The notes: generated by a model not told the origin, from the sequence alone. Positions 1-9,203 are shown, counted from the stretch's first letter. The stretch: DNA of 35,214 bases from Phycisphaerae bacterium (GCA_030619925.1 JAUXAL010000044.1:1-35214), one strand, 5' to 3'. A program made the numbers and translations.

Positions 1-1110
1 GCTACTGGAAGCTGTGGCGGTTACGTTCCCGACGGCATAAGCGAAGGGCTCAGTCGTGAAACTCCAGAGGCTGCCTTCGTATACCGTATAGTCTGGCGGT
101 CCATTGACCTCATCGACGCGCCAGTAGTAAGTGGTGCCGAAATCAAGGCGTTGGGGCGGAGCATAGCTGTTGGCATCCTGAGCGATGCCGTCAATGCCGT
201 CGTTGACGTCGTTGAAGTTCTCACTAAAGTAAACTTTGTGCCCATTGGTTGCCGGCGCAAATTCTCCCGGCTTCCAGGCGAGGACCACATCTCGCAGGAT
301 ATCTGTTGCCTCATTCGCCGGAATCGGATCCTTAGCCTTGGTGGGCTTGGGTCCTATTGCACCCAACGCGGCTGATGTCAGTGCATCATTGAGAATCCAG
401 AGTTCGTCAATTATTCCTTCGAAATACCAACCATCACCAGAACCACTGTCATCATGAAACACGTTGTTCTGTAATGTATACCCTATAGCGTTGTCATTAG
501 AGTGATTGTGTATTTGACCGCCGGGAGCTCTACCAATTAAGACCCCGTCCATCCACATTTCAAACTTATTGTCTTCCTGTGCTTCAGCACCATCTCTGAT
601 TACGAAAGCAACTGCATGCCATTCGTTGGAATTGATAGGAGCAGAGAGCCATGAACCTGGATCCCAGTTATATTCTGCACGGTTCCATCCTCCCACGTAG
701 ACTTCACCATCAAAGACATATATGGTGAGCCCACGTGTTCTGCCGCCTTCTTCAAAGACAGTCTGTTTTTCCTGTTTGGTAACATCTGCACAATTGAATA
801 CAGCAATAACAGTACGATTGGGCCAGGGACCATTGGTTATGTTGATAAACCCAGAATCCGGGATGTTAACTCCATCATCGACTCCATCGAACTGTAACGC
901 TTTACCGTCGAGACCATCAACCACTTGTGGGTCTCCCACTATAGTACCTGTGTTATTATTTGCTGAATCATCTAGTAGTTGACTGCCACTGACATTGTCA
1001 AAAAGGTATACATGACCTGTCGTAACAGTAGCCGGGTCGATCGCCATGGCATTACCGGCCAGGCAGAGCACCAAAACAAAAGAAGTCAAAAGAATCAATT
1101 TTCTACACAT
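1..1110 (-). CDS. Secreted LamG-domain protein (3' end outside window)
   Basis: This reading frame is open from an ATG at 1110 to the window edge, so the C-terminus is missing (370 codons seen). An AGGAGGA ribosome site lies 4-5 bases upstream. Residues 1-24 form a signal peptide (MCRKLILLTSF..., cleavage near NAMA/ID). Residues about 30-245 look like a concanavalin A-like LamG/laminin-G jelly roll: VYLFDN, LQFDGVDDGV and FEGIIDELWILNDAL are the usual beginning and end of the fold. Residues about 255-350 (PANEATDI, VVLAWKPGEF, VYFSEN, TTYYWRVDEVN) are a fibronectin-like segment that I know mainly from secreted Phycisphaerae proteins. The likely role is extracellular carbohydrate or surface binding; no catalytic residues can be named in the visible part. 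What follows the second segment (catalytic domain, more LamG copies or a sorting signal) lies off the window. Confidence 0.85.
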   Translation of the reverse strand, partial: MCRKLILLTSFVLVLCLAGNAMAIDPATVTTGHVYLFDNVSGSQLLDDSANNNTGTIVGDPQVVDGLDGKALQFDGVDDGVNIPDSGFINITNGPWPNRTVIAVFNCADVTKQEKQTVFEEGGRTRGLTIYVFDGEVYVGGWNRAEYNWDPGSWLSAPINSNEWHAVAFVIRDGAEAQEDNKFEMWMDGVLIGRAPGGQIHNHSNDNAIGYTLQNNVFHDDSGSGDGWYFEGIIDELWILNDALTSAALGAIGPKPTKAKDPIPANEATDILRDVVLAWKPGEFAPATNGHKVYFSENFNDVNDGIDGIAQDANSYAPPQRLDFGTTYYWRVDEVNGPPDYTVYEGSLWSFTTEPFAYAVGNVTATASSS

Positions 1111-1178
1111 AATAGTCCTCCTTCAAAAGCCCAATATGGGCGGTTAATTGAAATGCAAAAATCTTTACTCTGCGTCAC
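1095..1178 (-). CDS. Possible 27-aa leader ORF upstream of the LamG gene
   Basis: A GTG at 1178 is preceded by a very good TAAGGAGGAG site about 5 bases away, and reads 27 codons to a TGA at 1095-1097. It overlaps the start of the LamG gene in another frame, so its ribosomes would terminate inside the first codons of that gene. Its ribosome site and start context closely resemble those of the LamG gene (GGAGGAGCTATTGTG against GGAGGACTATTATG). That could mean translational coupling, a leader peptide or a small duplication. The peptide (VTQSKDFCISINRPYW...) matches nothing I know, so coding status is doubtful. Confidence 0.22.
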   Translation of the reverse strand: MTQSKDFCISINRPYWAFEGGLLCVEN

Positions 1179-1755
1179 AATAGCTCCTCCTTAATCGAAA
1201 AAAGGTGAGAATTTGACCAGCTGCAGGGCCATAATCCACAGTTCTCACTAACCCCATTTATACCATATTAGCCGGCCTCTCTTCAAGAAAAAAATTCCAG
1301 TAGACGCTCACTCATAACAACTGATAGGCGCAATGGGGTATGGGCCAATACGAGCAACGGACAAGAAATCGGTTGGTCCCCGCCAATAGTGTATGTTCAA
1401 AAAGCAGAAGAAGGTCAGAATTTCCGAGGTCTATGCTACCGGATTCTCTTTTTCCCTGATAACCGATCCCCGGTCTTTGTTGTAGAAAAATTAAGCGGAC
1501 GACAATTTACTGCCCGCTATCAAGGGAACTGGCAACGAAATGGCTTAAATTTTATCTTTAACGCATTATTCTCGGGGCGTAAATGACCAGCTCAGGCCGC
1601 CTGTAGTAAGTTCTTGGACAACAAAATTATCGCCCTAATAGCTCAAAAAGCGGATTTCTGGTTTCCCAGGAACGATTTTGGCCATTGTGGGGCCCCCGCC
1701 ATTGTCTAAAAACTTTGTAACAGCAGCTTAGAATAGCAAATTGGATTCTGAGTCA
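1111..1755. other. Intergenic region between the LamG gene and the MCP gene
   Basis: About 645 bases hold no convincing long gene. The part nearest the LamG gene carries its probable promoter, a stem-loop and the possible leader ORF, each listed separately. A 65-codon plus-strand frame at 1389-1586 has no ribosome site and no recognisable motif, so I do not call it. The MCP gene ends at 1756, but I found no stem-loop followed by a T-run on the minus strand below it. A GGGGCCCCC palindrome near 1689-1697 is too short to act as a terminator by itself. Confidence 0.5.
1205..1286 (-). promoter_or_regulatory. Probable promoter and 5' leader stem-loop of the LamG gene
   Basis: On the minus strand TTGAAG (1281-1286) and TATAAA (1257-1262) are separated by 18 bases, a fair sigma-70-type pair. 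Transcription would start near 1250 and enter a perfect 7-bp inverted repeat, TTCTCAC at 1242-1248 against GTGAGAA at 1205-1211, with a 30-base loop. The leader ORF and then the LamG start follow. This is read from sequence only. Confidence 0.35.
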
Positions 1756-3480
1756 TTAGCGGTTGAATTTCTGCAAATCATCCCCGCTGCTGTGGTGGTC
1801 ATGCATTGGAATAGCTTTTTCAGATGCGACCTTCACAGTTGTTTCTTCAGTCTCCTTTGCATTGGTATCATCGCCGGCTATGTCATGAAAGACATGGTCA
1901 GACTCGCTCAATTCATGGTGCTTATCCGACAATTTATGGTCCATCTTAGCAGCTTCCTGCTCAACTCCAAATGAACCTTTTTTGCCGGCTTTTTTTCCTT
2001 TAGCGACACTGCCGCCGACCAGAACCACCAGCGAGCCAACTATCTCCTTCATCGATTCAGCCTGAGTACCTAATTCCTCAGATGCACTTGCAGATTCTTC
2101 GGCATACGCAGCGTTCCGCTGAGTGATGTTATCTATCTGGGCCACCGCAACATTTGCTTGGCCGATACCCTGGGCCTGTTCCTGTGAAGCAGCAGCAATC
2201 TCGTTGACAAGATCAGTGGTCTTAGTGACGCCTTGTACTATTTCATCCAGAATCTTGCTCACCTCATCGGCAATATTAACACCGTTCGCAGCGTTCTTAA
2301 CCGACTCTTCAAGCATATTAGCCGTATTCTTTGCAGCTTCGGCAGAACGCATGGCAAGGTTGCGGACCTCTTCAGCCACAACGGCAAAGCCCTTACCTGC
2401 TTCGCCGGCTCTTGCCGCCTCGACAGCAGCATTAAGAGCAAGCAGGTTTGTCTGGAATGCTATCTCATCGATGACCTTGATAATCTTTGCTGTCTCACCG
2501 GAGCTTTTATGTATCTCCTGAATTGCCTCATTCATTCTGGCCATAGCCTCGGTACCGTTACCCGCGGCCTTACTTGCCGTGGCAGCAAGGGTATTAGTCT
2601 GCTGGGCATTATCAGCGTTTTGTCTGGTCATACAAGCCATCTCTTCGAGACTGCTGGATGCCTCTTCCAGGCCGGCAGCCTGCTCGGCAGCGCCTTCAGC
2701 AAGCGACTGCGCAGCGGCAGAAATCTGCCCGGATGCAGCAGCAACCTGCTCAGAGCCCTCTGTAAGAGCCTCGACAATCTCAGTCAGCGTCCTGTTGATA
2801 GCTCTGCTGATGAGCAGACCCAATCCAAGTGCCAGAATGACACCGACAACCAAGGAAATAAGACTAAGGATGTTCAAGAATGTGGCTTGAGTTTTAGATT
2901 GCCGTGAAAGCTCCGTACAAGCTTCGGAGTTAATCTTAACTATCTCATTCAACAGGCCTTCGACTTTGCCAAAGCTTGCTGCCTTTACCACCAGTGTTTG
3001 CGTAACCATTTTATCGTAGTACTGATTGGCTTTGGCTTCAGATTCCACATACTTGTCATATTCTTTGCTAAGCCTTATGTATTCCTCATGGTCCTTTTTC
3101 CACACATTCCAAGCAAGAACAACTTTGTTCCAGACTACAATTTCCTTATCAGTGTGTGGCAGAGACTGGTAGGTTTTCCAAGCATTTTCTATACGCTGCC
3201 AGATGGCTTCAATATCCGCGTATTCCTGGCTACGTGCAGCCAAGTCAATATTACGACACAGAAGGGTTTTCCCGGCGGCATCTATCGCGGTTTGGCCCTC
3301 GCTGATTGTCAGTATTGACTGCATACTGGGAAGCCTGATGGACCCCATCTTTCTGATGGAAACAGCTCCCTTATTGACACCGTAGTAACCAACCACGCCA
3401 AGTACTTCGGTTATAACCGCCATAGCTAAAAATGACCATATTAGTTTCTTTCTTATTGTCCACTGTGACCTCATAATCAT
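1756..3480 (-). CDS. Methyl-accepting chemotaxis protein
   Basis: This is a membrane chemoreceptor of 574 residues that would control CheA through CheW. Membrane helix 1 is at about residues 13-33, a four-helix-bundle-like sensory region follows (about 35-200), and membrane helix 2 is at about 201-225. The cytoplasmic signalling coiled coil runs from about 240 to 500, with the conserved hairpin tip at 338-372 ([32 protein letters not shown]). Only some 15-20 residues separate helix 2 from the coiled coil, so a full HAMP domain is not evident. A charged tail of about 70 residues follows, without the NWETF-type CheR-docking peptide. The GAAGGG ribosome site sits only 1-2 bases from the first ATG but about 7-8 bases from the second at 3474, so the protein may start at residue 3. 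It is the last gene of the che cluster, about 130 bases after cheW. Confidence 0.93.
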   Translation of the reverse strand: MIMRSQWTIRKKLIWSFLAMAVITEVLGVVGYYGVNKGAVSIRKMGSIRLPSMQSILTISEGQTAIDAAGKTLLCRNIDLAARSQEYADIEAIWQRIENAWKTYQSLPHTDKEIVVWNKVVLAWNVWKKDHEEYIRLSKEYDKYVESEAKANQYYDKMVTQTLVVKAASFGKVEGLLNEIVKINSEACTELSRQSKTQATFLNILSLISLVVGVILALGLGLLISRAINRTLTEIVEALTEGSEQVAAASGQISAAAQSLAEGAAEQAAGLEEASSSLEEMACMTRQNADNAQQTNTLAATASKAAGNGTEAMARMNEAIQEIHKSSGETAKIIKVIDEIAFQTNLLALNAAVEAARAGEAGKGFAVVAEEVRNLAMRSAEAAKNTANMLEESVKNAANGVNIADEVSKILDEIVQGVTKTTDLVNEIAAASQEQAQGIGQANVAVAQIDNITQRNAAYAEESASASEELGTQAESMKEIVGSLVVLVGGSVAKGKKAGKKGSFGVEQEAAKMDHKLSDKHHELSESDHVFHDIAGDDTNAKETEETTVKVASEKAIPMHDHHSSGDDLQKFNR

Positions 3481-3611
3481 ATCCCTTCAATAGCTTCAGC
3501 ATCATTTAGTCAAGCAATTTCAAAAGACCTAACTGCCTGACAATCACCGACTGAGCGACACAAAGAGAAAACTCCTATCTGGTTCGTTGTCAGTTTCTTC
3601 CACGTAAATTC

Positions 3612-4151
3612 TTATTGCTCATCCATAACAGAAGCTGCGCCGCAGTTCTCTATAACAGTTGAAAAATCACCACCTTCCACCACTCTATCGATGTCCAGCA
3701 GAATCTTCACAGATTCACCGACTTTGCCCATAGCGAGGATATAATCGGTATTGACAGATACGCCGAATTGTGGAGTTTCTTCGATATTTTCTCCAGCTAT
3801 ATCAAGCACTTCCAGGACACAGTCGACTACAATCCCGGAGTTGTATTTGCACCCGTCCCGGGAAACTTCCACGACAATGATGCACGTCTGGTCGGTAACT
3901 TCGGCGGCTTCCATTCCAAATTGGGCCCGAAGGTCGATTACAGGTATAATCTGGCCACGAAGATTGATTACGCCCTTGACAAAGTGAGGCGTCTGGGGAA
4001 CAGCGGTTATATCCATATAGCCGATAATCTCACGAACCTTTAATATCTCCAGCCCATACTCCTCCTGAGCCAGAGCAAAGGTAAGGTATTTACCTCCTCT
4101 TTCTGCAGGAGCCGGCTTCATCTGATGTACCCGCGCTGTTGCATCAGACAT
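3612..4151 (-). CDS. cheW: Chemotaxis coupling protein CheW
   Basis: CheW links chemoreceptors to the kinase CheA through an SH3-like beta fold. The 179-residue protein has the standard features: LTFALAQEEYGLEILKVREIIG, then VKGVINLRGQIIPVIDLRAQFG, VVEVSRDG and a C-terminal ILAMGKVGESVKILLDIDRVV. I chose the ATG at 4151 because AGGAGT at 4158-4163 stands 6 bases upstream; an in-frame TTG at 4157 directly abuts the ribosome site and is unlikely. It is slightly longer than the roughly 160 residues usual for the family, through short extensions at both ends. It lies between cheB, 425 bases upstream, and the MCP gene, 131 bases downstream, so cheW and the MCP may form their own transcription unit. 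Confidence 0.95.
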   Translation of the reverse strand: MSDATARVHQMKPAPAERGGKYLTFALAQEEYGLEILKVREIIGYMDITAVPQTPHFVKGVINLRGQIIPVIDLRAQFGMEAAEVTDQTCIIVVEVSRDGCKYNSGIVVDCVLEVLDIAGENIEETPQFGVSVNTDYILAMGKVGESVKILLDIDRVVEGGDFSTVIENCGAASVMDEQ

Positions 4152-4282
4152 AATCAAACTCCTAAAAAAAATCCCTATTTCACTCTTTATGTTACCTACA
4201 AACTAATAAGTAAAAAAGCAGCCAATAAAAAACTCGTGTTGTTAAAAATCCGCAGAAGAATCGAAATCAGCTTTTCGTCAGG

Positions 4283-4384
4283 TATAAATAATAATTGATT
4301 TACTTTTTTCGCCATCCCATCGGACTATATTCAGTTCTACTGACTACTTTCGGCATTTTTTCCTCTATAAATAACAATTGATTT
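4283..4384. repeat. Pair of 19-bp direct repeats upstream of cheW
   Basis: The word TATAAATAAYAATTGATTT occurs at 4283-4301 and 4366-4384 with one mismatch (T or C at the Y), 83 bases start to start. That is close to eight helical turns, so both would face the same side of the DNA. It contains the palindrome CAATTG or AATT core. A binding site for a regulator is possible; chance in AT-rich DNA is the alternative. Confidence 0.5.
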
Positions 4385-4387
4385 GCT

Positions 4388-4422
4388 GATAACGCATAGT
4401 TTTATGCGCAACATTTGTTATC
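4388..4422. promoter_or_regulatory. Nested inverted repeat upstream of cheW
   Basis: GATAAC (4388-4393) pairs with GTTATC (4417-4422), and inside it CGCAT (4393-4397) pairs with ATGCG (4404-4408) around a 6-base loop. The two dyads share a centre region, directly beside the second 19-bp direct repeat. No T-run follows on either strand, so an operator is likelier than a terminator. Confidence 0.35.
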
Positions 4423-4576
4423 GGACACAAAAGAAGCTCTCTCAGTCCGGTTGATAATCTCACTTTAAGAGCCCGCTTTATTAACCAGATTGCAGGACTG
4501 AAATTGCCACTGAGAGTTCAAGTTATATATGCCTTACCGGGTCAGGTGAAAGGCCATGATTAAGTGTCGAAAATAA

Positions 4577-5626
4577 TCAATGCTGCGCAAAATCAATCAG
4601 TGTTTGAGCTATCTCGGATAGCGGCACGACTTTTTCCGCTGCTCCGCGTTCGATAGCTTCTCTCGGCATACCGAAAACAACACAAGATGCTTCATCCTGA
4701 GCTATGGTATGAGCGCCACTCTTACGCATATTTAGCAGCCCGCCGGCGCCGTCATTTCCCATACCTGTGAGGAGTGCTCCTATGGCACTAGCGCCAGCAT
4801 ATTTTGCAACCGAATTGAAGAGTACTTCGACACTGGGTTTCTGTCTGCAGACAAGAGGCCCATCTTCTACGGTAACGTAGTAATCTGCCCCTGAACGTTG
4901 TAGGATCATATGTAAGCCGCCGGGGGCTACAAGCACTTGGCCGGGAATTACGGCGTCGCCGTCGCAAGCCTTTTTGACCCTTAGTGCACAGTCCTCGTTC
5001 AATCGCTCTGTGAATGAACCGGTAAAATGAGCGGGTATATGCTGGACCACCAGTGTGCCGGGCGCGTTAGGGGGCAAAGCAGCAAGCAAAGTCAACAAAG
5101 CTTGTACCCCACCTGTTGATGCGCCGATTGCAAAGATTTTGTTCGTTATTTCAACCATATGCAGACGCTTAGGGTAAGTGCGGATTTCGTATTGTCTCAA
5201 GGATTGTTTGCCTAATCGAGCTTGTGAAGCAGCTTTTATTTTATCAACAAGGGCGGTACAAGCCTCCCCAATGCTACAGGCTGGACCCGGTTTGCAGCTA
5301 ATCTCTATGGCCCCCGCTGTAAGTGCATCCATAGCAGCTTTTTTGCCCTCTGGGGTTAGCGAGTAAAGTACAATCACAGGCATTGGATGATATCTCATGA
5401 GTTTTCGAAGAAATGTTATACTGTCGATTCGTGGCATTTCGACGTCAAGCGTAAGGACATCGGGTTTCAGTGCGATGATTTTGTCGCGTGCTATATAAGT
5501 ATCAAGTGTGGTGCCGATTACTTCTATGCCAGGATGCTGATTCAAATTCCGGGTGAGTACCTGGCGCGCCACAGCAGAATCATCAACTATTAGAACTTTA
5601 ATATTTTTTTTAAGTGTTACAGGCAA
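4577..5626 (-). CDS. cheB: Chemotaxis response regulator / protein-glutamate methylesterase CheB
   Basis: CheB removes methyl groups from (and deamidates) chemoreceptor glutamates when phosphorylated by CheA. The 349-residue protein has an N-terminal receiver domain (acidic pocket D15-D16, phospho-acceptor D61 in LTLDVEMP) and a C-terminal esterase domain from about 160. The catalytic triad is visible: S170 in GASTGG, H196 in VVQHIPAHF, D292 in GMGNDGAGG. The usual MLSSLT motif of the receiver reads LYSLT. The start is a TTG at 5626 with GGGGA 9 bases upstream; no ATG is available before the receiver domain. cheD lies 68 bases upstream. Confidence 0.96.
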   Translation of the reverse strand: MPVTLKKNIKVLIVDDSAVARQVLTRNLNQHPGIEVIGTTLDTYIARDKIIALKPDVLTLDVEMPRIDSITFLRKLMRYHPMPVIVLYSLTPEGKKAAMDALTAGAIEISCKPGPACSIGEACTALVDKIKAASQARLGKQSLRQYEIRTYPKRLHMVEITNKIFAIGASTGGVQALLTLLAALPPNAPGTLVVQHIPAHFTGSFTERLNEDCALRVKKACDGDAVIPGQVLVAPGGLHMILQRSGADYYVTVEDGPLVCRQKPSVEVLFNSVAKYAGASAIGALLTGMGNDGAGGLLNMRKSGAHTIAQDEASCVVFGMPREAIERGAAEKVVPLSEIAQTLIDFAQH

Positions 5627-5694
5627 TCCAATTTTTCCCCAAAAAGCTCTGAGTTTTTAAAAGACTATTAAAGACTATTCATAAACTGTGTTTA

Positions 5695-6180
5695 TCACAA
5701 ATTTTTCTCAAAACCATCAGTTCTGACCGTTACAGTGCCGTCAGCGATGCTCATATATATACTGCGTGGTGACGTACCACCGACATCCTCGGCATCGATG
5801 AACATGCCTTTTTTCCACAGGATTCCTCTGATAGCCAGATGATTTCGCTTGCCAATATCGAATCCTTTTGTCCCTGTATCCATTGTTGCAGCACCTGCGA
5901 TTTTTACCTGCATTCGTTTCTTGTTTGCTCCCATCGAGAGCAATTTTTCGATCAGTACCTCCATCCCGCTATCAGCGAACATAAATGGCGTTTCTTTCGC
6001 CCGCGCTGTGTCCATTTTTGAGTCCGGAAGCTGGTAGTGCAGCATGCCGCCAACGTGGATTGCAGGGTCATAGAGACAGACGCCAATACATGACCCCAGC
6101 GAACAAGTCACAAGGACATCTCTCGGATCGTTGGAGACCTTAGCATCAGCTACACCGACTAAAATTCTTCTTTTTGACAT
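5695..6180 (-). CDS. cheD: Chemoreceptor glutamine deamidase CheD
   Basis: CheD converts specific receptor glutamines to glutamates and, in other bacteria, binds CheC and stimulates its CheY-P phosphatase activity. The 161-residue protein has the family signature TCSLGSCIGVCLYDP with the catalytic Cys (C31) and the catalytic His (H48) in GGMLHYQLP, followed by the substrate-side segment KMQVKIAGAATM and the conserved NVGGxxxRxIxM-like end (DVGGTSPRSIYMSIADG). It follows cheR by 9 bases. Its presence fits the two CheC/CheX-type proteins encoded upstream in the same cluster. Confidence 0.95.
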   Translation of the reverse strand: MSKRRILVGVADAKVSNDPRDVLVTCSLGSCIGVCLYDPAIHVGGMLHYQLPDSKMDTARAKETPFMFADSGMEVLIEKLLSMGANKKRMQVKIAGAATMDTGTKGFDIGKRNHLAIRGILWKKGMFIDAEDVGGTSPRSIYMSIADGTVTVRTDGFEKNL

Positions 6181-6189
6181 GCGTAAACT

Positions 6190-7038
6190 CTAAGGTTTGA
6201 CATACATTGTTGGCCGAATGTAGCTGAATTTATGGTCTATACTAATCAGAGATTCCGAATGGCCGGTGAACAGCATGCCTCCCGAATCTAAGAAATGCCA
6301 GAAGCGATTTACCAAGCGTGCTTGGGTGGGTTTATCAAAGTATATCATCACATTACGGCAGAAAATAAAATCCAAAGGTCCCCTGAACACCCAATCTTTC
6401 ACCAAATTCATGTGTTTAAATGTTACAGTATCTCTCAAAATTTTGCTGACTTCGAATACTCTTCGGTTGCCTTTACGATGCTGTATCATGTATTTTTGTC
6501 TTAGTAGTGACGGGATAGGCTCAACTCTTTCCTTTTCGTAGATACCTTTTTCGGCAGTTTCGAGCATAGTTGTTGAAATATCATTAGCAAGAACTTTAAC
6601 GTCCCATCGGTCTGTGCCCTGTATTGCTTCAAGCAAAGTCATTGCCAACGAATATGCTTCTTCTCCCGAAGAGCAGCCGGCGCTCCAGGCACGTATTTTA
6701 AAGTCACGTCTTTTTTTCTTTCGCTCCATCAGCAGCGGCAAAAATTCGGAACGCAAAAACCCAAAATGCTGTGGTTCACGCAAAAAACCCGTCAGATTAG
6801 TACTTAGTGAATCGATAAGTATCGAAAATTCCGCTCCAGTTTTATCTTCGAGGACATACTTTATATATTCCGAAAATGTCTTGAAATTTCCCGAACGAAG
6901 TCTTTTTGCCACACGGGCACGCACTAATTCCTTTTTACCATTGTGCAAGTTGATTCCACAATGTTCGTAAACGATATCACTGATTTTACGAAAATCTTCT
7001 TCACTCAAAACCACACGTTGAACCGTTAGTGCTGCCAT
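6190..7038 (-). CDS. cheR: Chemotaxis protein methyltransferase CheR
   Basis: CheR uses S-adenosylmethionine to methylate glutamates of chemoreceptors. The 282-residue protein has the N-terminal helical CheR_N domain (about 1-75), the TNLTGFLREPQHF motif (80-92), the SAM-binding WSAGCSSGEEAYSLAM segment (118-133) and FIFCRNVMIYFDKP (224-237). The length is typical. The ATG at 7038 has only an overlapping AGGA as ribosome site. It lies 24 bases after the cheA stop, so translation may be coupled to cheA. Confidence 0.96.
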   Translation of the reverse strand: MAALTVQRVVLSEEDFRKISDIVYEHCGINLHNGKKELVRARVAKRLRSGNFKTFSEYIKYVLEDKTGAEFSILIDSLSTNLTGFLREPQHFGFLRSEFLPLLMERKKKRRDFKIRAWSAGCSSGEEAYSLAMTLLEAIQGTDRWDVKVLANDISTTMLETAEKGIYEKERVEPIPSLLRQKYMIQHRKGNRRVFEVSKILRDTVTFKHMNLVKDWVFRGPLDFIFCRNVMIYFDKPTQARLVNRFWHFLDSGGMLFTGHSESLISIDHKFSYIRPTMYVKP

Positions 7039-7062
7039 CCTAAAGACACTCTTAATTAATAG

Positions 7063-9159
7063 TTATTTTTGAGCCAATTCTATGAGGCCGGGTATGTCCA
7101 GAATCAGACTGACTTTCCCGTCCCCCATAATCGCTCCGCCTGAGATACCTTTTACTTTGCCTAAATCTCTGCCCAGATTCTTTATCACAAACTGCTGCTG
7201 GTCGAGCAACTCATCGACGAGCAAACAACATCTTTCGCTGCCTTCTTCGACTATAACCAGCAAAGATTCAGTAACATCTTCGCTCTTTGGGACAACACCA
7301 AATAACTTATACAGGCGAACCACTGGAATCAGTCGACCCCGAACCATCGCTATTTCGCCGCGGTTCTGCACAGATGAGAGTTGCTTGAGCGTTGGTTTGA
7401 AGCTGCGCAGTACCGAGTTTATCGGGATGATGTAACGTTCATCGCCCACTTTTACAATCTGGCCATCAATAATTGCCAGTGTCAACGGCATACGGACGGT
7501 GAAGGTGGTTCCTTTGCCGAGAGTAGAATTCGTATAGATCTTGCCCCGCAGTGATTCAATACCCTTTTTTACGACATCCATTCCTACGCCACGGCCTGAC
7601 ACATCTGTCACTTTCTCGACAGTTGAAAAACCTGCGTGAAAAATTAACTCGAATATTTCCTGGTCATTCAATTCCCGGCCGGCTTTTATGATACCGCTTT
7701 CGATCGCCTTTTTCAAAATACGCTCTTTGTTCAGTCCCCTGCCATCATCGTCGATTTCGATAACAACGTTCCCAGCCTGGTGGAATGCACGCAGCTCAAT
7801 CCGTCCGACAGGGTTCTTTCCCACTTTTTCCCGTTCTTCCGGCGGTTCAATACCATGGTCGACGGAATTCCGTGCCATATGTAAGAGGGGGTCAACGATT
7901 TTATCAACTATGCTGCGGTCGAGCTCTGTTTCCTCGCCCACTGTAACAAAGTCGATATTTTTACCAGCTTTGTGTGAAAGGTCACGCACCAGCCTGGCCA
8001 TTTTTTGGAACGCGCCCTGAATAGGAACCATCCGCATCGACATTGACAATTCCTGCAGTTCCCGGATGAGCTTACCTTGATGAGCAACTTTACTGCATAG
8101 GCTATGTTCAGAACCGAGACTTTTGTTTACTTTTCCGGCGACTATTGATTGGGCAATTACCAATTCGCCGCTCATATTTATCAAATTGTCAAGCCGGTCG
8201 GTACTGACCTTTATTTTTCCACCACCCGATACGGTTTCAGCTTTGGCTGTTACCTGAGAAGCCATGTCCTCGGGTTTGACCTGGTCTGCGGCTGCCAAAA
8301 TTTCGTCTATTTTTTCGTCCTTTTTCTGTCCCTCAGGGCTGTCAAGAGAAGCGGCCAGAGTTTGGCCTTCTGCAGCAGTTTTCAATTTTCCCAATAATTG
8401 TGGCAGATACTTCTGTTTTGGTACAGGTTTATGGGTTTCAACTGCCTCGGATAGACTAACACCCATTTCCTTCATCATACTAATTGATTCAAAGAGCACG
8501 TCGATGCTTTCGCCTGCCAAGTTCAGTTGGCTTTTACGGGTCTGGTCAAGCAAATTCTCGGCTGCATGAGCCAGCGAACCTATATCAGTAAGGTTCAAGA
8601 AACCAGCCAATCCCTTTATAGTGTGAAATGCACGAAGTATCCGGTTAAGAAGCTCTTTATCGCCGTCGTCCGGTTTTGTTTCGAGTTCGAGCAGCGCCGC
8701 TTCAGCAGAGTTAATGTGTTCAACGCTTTCAGCGATGAAATCCAATATCAACGACACATCTTCTTCTGAAATAACCATATCTTTCTGAACATCGATTTCA
8801 GAATTTGTGGATAAATCTTTCTGATTTGACTGCGAATCGGCTGCTGGAGCTTGTTGAGCGATTTGGTCAATCAAGCCTTGAAGGGCCGAGACCGCCTGTA
8901 GAACTGTCTTAATCGACTTGTCTGTATCGGCCACCTGCTTCTCGAGTACTTTTTGCAGCAGCTCGGCGGCATCAGATGTAGTACCCTTAATTTGTTGGAA
9001 TAGCTGATTGGTACAGCCGCCTGTCTCGACAACGGTTTGGTTGATTTGATTAAGTATTTTCTGTAAATCTTCGACCTCCGACATATTTATCGGGCTTAGC
9101 ACACTCGCCATCGAAGCCGCTTGTTCTATAAGTTTGATAAGTTCAGTGTCGTTTTGCAT
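7063..9159 (-). CDS. cheA: Chemotaxis histidine kinase CheA
   Basis: CheA autophosphorylates on its HPt domain and passes the phosphate to CheY and CheB. In the 698-residue form, residues 1-110 are an extra helical region, the HPt domain spans about 130-235 with phospho-His179 (HTIKGLAGFL), and the dimerisation domain starts near 315 (KVSTDRLDNLINMSGELV). The ATPase N-box is at about 427-437 (HMARNSVDHGIE), followed by GRGL and GRGVGMDVV, and the CheW-like domain ends the protein. No P2 (CheY-binding) domain is obvious in the roughly 80-residue linker after HPt. I chose the ATG at 9159, with AAAAGG 8 bases upstream. A TTG at 9198 in frame lacks a ribosome site. Confidence 0.95.
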   Translation of the reverse strand: MQNDTELIKLIEQAASMASVLSPINMSEVEDLQKILNQINQTVVETGGCTNQLFQQIKGTTSDAAELLQKVLEKQVADTDKSIKTVLQAVSALQGLIDQIAQQAPAADSQSNQKDLSTNSEIDVQKDMVISEEDVSLILDFIAESVEHINSAEAALLELETKPDDGDKELLNRILRAFHTIKGLAGFLNLTDIGSLAHAAENLLDQTRKSQLNLAGESIDVLFESISMMKEMGVSLSEAVETHKPVPKQKYLPQLLGKLKTAAEGQTLAASLDSPEGQKKDEKIDEILAAADQVKPEDMASQVTAKAETVSGGGKIKVSTDRLDNLINMSGELVIAQSIVAGKVNKSLGSEHSLCSKVAHQGKLIRELQELSMSMRMVPIQGAFQKMARLVRDLSHKAGKNIDFVTVGEETELDRSIVDKIVDPLLHMARNSVDHGIEPPEEREKVGKNPVGRIELRAFHQAGNVVIEIDDDGRGLNKERILKKAIESGIIKAGRELNDQEIFELIFHAGFSTVEKVTDVSGRGVGMDVVKKGIESLRGKIYTNSTLGKGTTFTVRMPLTLAIIDGQIVKVGDERYIIPINSVLRSFKPTLKQLSSVQNRGEIAMVRGRLIPVVRLYKLFGVVPKSEDVTESLLVIVEEGSERCCLLVDELLDQQQFVIKNLGRDLGKVKGISGGAIMGDGKVSLILDIPGLIELAQK

Positions 9160-9203
9160 CCTTGGAACCTTTTGAAGTTGAGTTAACGTATTTTTCAAGT
9201 ATG

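Larger units (their letters stand above)
4152..4576. other. AT-rich regulatory-looking gap between cheB and cheW
   Basis: This gap of 425 bases lies inside an otherwise compact cluster and contains no ORF I can support. It holds two near-identical 19-bp direct repeats (4283-4301 and 4366-4384) and a nested dyad (4388-4422), both listed below. The simplest reading is a promoter and operator region for cheW and the MCP gene. I could not fix a clear -35/-10 pair. Confidence 0.5.

Noticed and set aside
1389-1586. 65-codon plus-strand frame
   Set aside because: No ribosome site, no family resemblance, flanked by non-coding sequence.
2123-2907. Plus-strand frames opposite the MCP gene
   Set aside because: Mirror frames of a clear MCP signalling domain, with Ala/Ser-rich composition caused by its codons.
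9160-9198. TTG-initiated extension of CheA
   Set aside because: No ribosome site before the TTG, while the ATG at 9159 has one at a suitable distance.
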